Shown here piece after piece: positions 5,359 through 6,181 of a DNA stretch of 6,181 nucleotides. The stretch is from contig CAMOJA010000038.1 of the NCBI GenBank assembly GCA_946616535.1, positions 1 through 6,181 on the forward strand, given 5' to 3'. Position 1 is the first letter of the stretch; each line of letters starts with the position of its first letter. The position numbers and the translations under genes were made by a program. Source of the DNA: an uncultured Bacteroidales bacterium (GTDB lineage: Bacteria > Bacteroidota > Bacteroidia > Bacteroidales > Paludibacteraceae). The notes beneath the pieces are model-generated. The model ran no database searches and was not told the DNA's origin. It saw nothing but the letters and a program-made list of their open reading frames with translations.

Positions 5359-5461
5359 TTCAGGCTCTCCTTTCCCAGCGCAGACCATCTGCCCGGATTC
5401 AGGAGACCCCCGCGCCCAACGTAAGCAGTGTTCTACGCCATAAAATTTGTTTACGTTGGGC
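5332..5461 (-). ncRNA. Candidate structured leader with three successive hairpins
   Basis: On the minus strand three inverted repeats follow one another. The first is a perfect 11-bp pair, 5451-5461 with 5414-5424 (GCCCAACGTAA/TTACGTTGGGC), around 26 bases. The second pairs 5401-5409 with 5363-5371 (8 of 9 bp) and encloses an inner 5-bp hairpin (5388-5392 with 5380-5384); it sequesters the AGGAG ahead of the 55-codon ORF. The third, 5354-5359 with 5332-5337, holds that ORF's start codon. The first loop contains ATGGCG, which could pair instead with CGCCAT (5333-5338) in the third hairpin. This fits an RNA switch ahead of the XRE gene. It matches no riboswitch or T-box consensus I can name, and transcription through it is not shown. 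Confidence 0.4.
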
Positions 5462-5546
5462 AAATATAGTGAGCCGGTCATGAAGCAGTTTACCCATTTA
5501 CGGGACAGCTATTCCATATCCCGGCAAGCACCCATTGTATGAGATA

Positions 5547-5594
5547 GAAAATGCCATCTGCCGCAGGAATTCACCTGTTGCAGATGGCATCTTC
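5547..5594 (-). terminator. Strong Rho-independent terminator of the GNAT-deaminase gene
   Basis: ATGCCATCTGC (5551-5561) and GCAGATGGCAT (5580-5590) pair perfectly over 11 bp; CAGG (5564-5567) pairs with CCTG (5574-5577) above a small mismatch. The stem extends outward by up to four pairs through the TTTTC that follows on the minus strand, giving a short U-tract. It lies about 60 bases past the deaminase stop and closes that unit. Confidence 0.75.
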
Positions 5595-5627
5595 TCCATC
5601 ATCTTTAATATACAGTTTTTCCCGAGA

Positions 5628-5658
5628 ATAGCATCCGACCTTTGGTTTAGTATGCTAT
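5628..5658. repeat. Inverted repeat overlapping the deaminase stop codon
   Basis: ATAGCAT (5628-5634) and ATGCTAT (5652-5658) are perfect 7-bp inverted copies with a 17-base spacer, the second containing the deaminase stop codon. There is no U-tract; it may be a 3' stabilising hairpin or chance. Confidence 0.25.
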
Positions 5659-6181
5659 CCGATCCACCACTCCGGCGTCAGTTTCCCGAGTGTCATCACT
5701 TTATCCTGTTCATAATCCAGCATGATTTCGATGTCTTTGTATGCCGTCGGCATCAGCTGTACCATCAGTTCCCGACAGGCGCCGCAGGGAGCGCCGGTCT
5801 TTCCGTTTGACATTACCGCCAGAACCTTGCAGATCTCCTGCTCCCCGTTCGTCAGCATATTGAAAATAGCGTTGCGCTCCGCACAAATGCCGAGGGTCGA
5901 GCAGGTATCTACACACACTCCAGTATATATCCTTCCTGACACAGAGAGGATGGCTGCAGCCACGCCGCCTGCCTCGACATAATCTGATATCTTCCTGCCG
6001 TTCTGCACAGACTTAGCTGCTTCATAGAGCTTTCGCCAGAGCCAGTTATCCTTCGTCATCAGATTGACATGCCCTGTCCGCGTCTCGTGCATGAGCGGAA
6101 CATCGACACCTTCCGTGGTCCATTGATAGCGGAAGCCGCATTTTTCCTGCACTCGCTTTGACTTGAGATTGCCATCATAAT
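5655..6181 (-). CDS. GNAT acetyltransferase C-terminus fused to cytidine deaminase (partial, 5' end outside window)
   Basis: The frame stays open to the window edge, giving 174 visible residues. Residues 1-46 match the end of a RimJ/RimL-type GNAT acetyltransferase: NLKSKRVQEKCGFRYQW is the typical segment near the acetyl-CoA site, followed by RTGHVNLMTKDNW. Residues 47-174 are a complete cytidine deaminase of the small, tetrameric class: the zinc site C99-A100-E101, with Glu as proton shuttle, and P131-C132-G133-A134-C135 supplying the other two Cys ligands. The deaminase converts cytidine or deoxycytidine to uridine forms in pyrimidine salvage. GTG 6152 or the internal ATG at M41 could in principle start a shorter protein, but neither has a Shine-Dalgarno site and both would cut through GNAT sequence. 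A bifunctional fusion is therefore the simplest reading; a lost stop or frameshift between formerly separate genes is the alternative. Confidence 0.85.
   Translation of the reverse strand, partial: YDGNLKSKRVQEKCGFRYQWTTEGVDVPLMHETRTGHVNLMTKDNWLWRKLYEAAKSVQNGRKISDYVEAGGVAAAILSVSGRIYTGVCVDTCSTLGICAERNAIFNMLTNGEQEICKVLAVMSNGKTGAPCGACRELMVQLMPTAYKDIEIMLDYEQDKVMTLGKLTPEWWIG

Noticed and set aside
5359..5481. Upstream extension of the 55-codon ORF to ATG 5481
   Set aside because: No Shine-Dalgarno site precedes 5481, and the added 41 residues run through the 11-bp inverted repeat; the start at 5358 is far better.
5480..5542. 20-codon plus-strand ORF after the 11-bp inverted repeat
   Set aside because: No ribosome site and no similarity recognised; too short to support.

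Overview
All convincing genes in this window lie on the minus strand, so transcription runs from high to low coordinates. Shine-Dalgarno sites of the AGGAGG type, TATAAT-like promoters, U-tract terminators and protein sequence style point to a Gram-positive anaerobe of the Clostridia, probably Lachnospiraceae. That placement is inference. The mix of small unknown genes, an HNH endonuclease, an excisionase-like regulator and an XRE regulator suggests an accessory region such as an integrative element, prophage remnant or genomic island. No integrase, relaxase, terminase or capsid gene is visible, so the type of element cannot be fixed.

Right part (about 4673-6181). The window edge cuts an open frame that joins the C-terminal tail of a GNAT acetyltransferase to a complete cytidine deaminase. 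It ends at a strong terminator (5547-5594). About 350 bases follow without a secure gene but with three successive inverted repeats (5332-5461), a possible structured leader carrying a 55-codon ORF. That ORF overlaps the GTG start of an XRE-type regulator by four bases. A terminator (4720-4764) separates the XRE gene from the next gene.

Middle (3273-4673). A 466-residue regulator combines a GAF sensor domain, a winged helix and a BTAD domain, the layout of SARP/AfsR-like activators. Between it and the next operon, 2923-3272 holds a long hairpin, a possible gene fragment and a clear promoter set inside an inverted repeat.

Left part (1-2984). One promoter (2956-2984) appears to drive a compact operon: an HTH protein with a membrane segment and coiled coil, a 365-residue protein of unknown family, a 61-residue hydrophobic and basic peptide, a 74-residue unknown protein, a CCHC zinc-knuckle protein and an HNH endonuclease. 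Starts and stops overlap or nearly touch at most junctions, implying coordinated translation. Beyond the HNH gene lies an array of eight CTGTNACAG-like elements (59-241), several spaced 11-12 bp apart, and then a probable terminator (20-40).

The most interesting points are the unexplained HTH/365/61 cassette with its palindromic control region, the zinc-knuckle/HNH pair next to the phased repeat array, the GNAT-deaminase fusion and the structured region ahead of the XRE gene.
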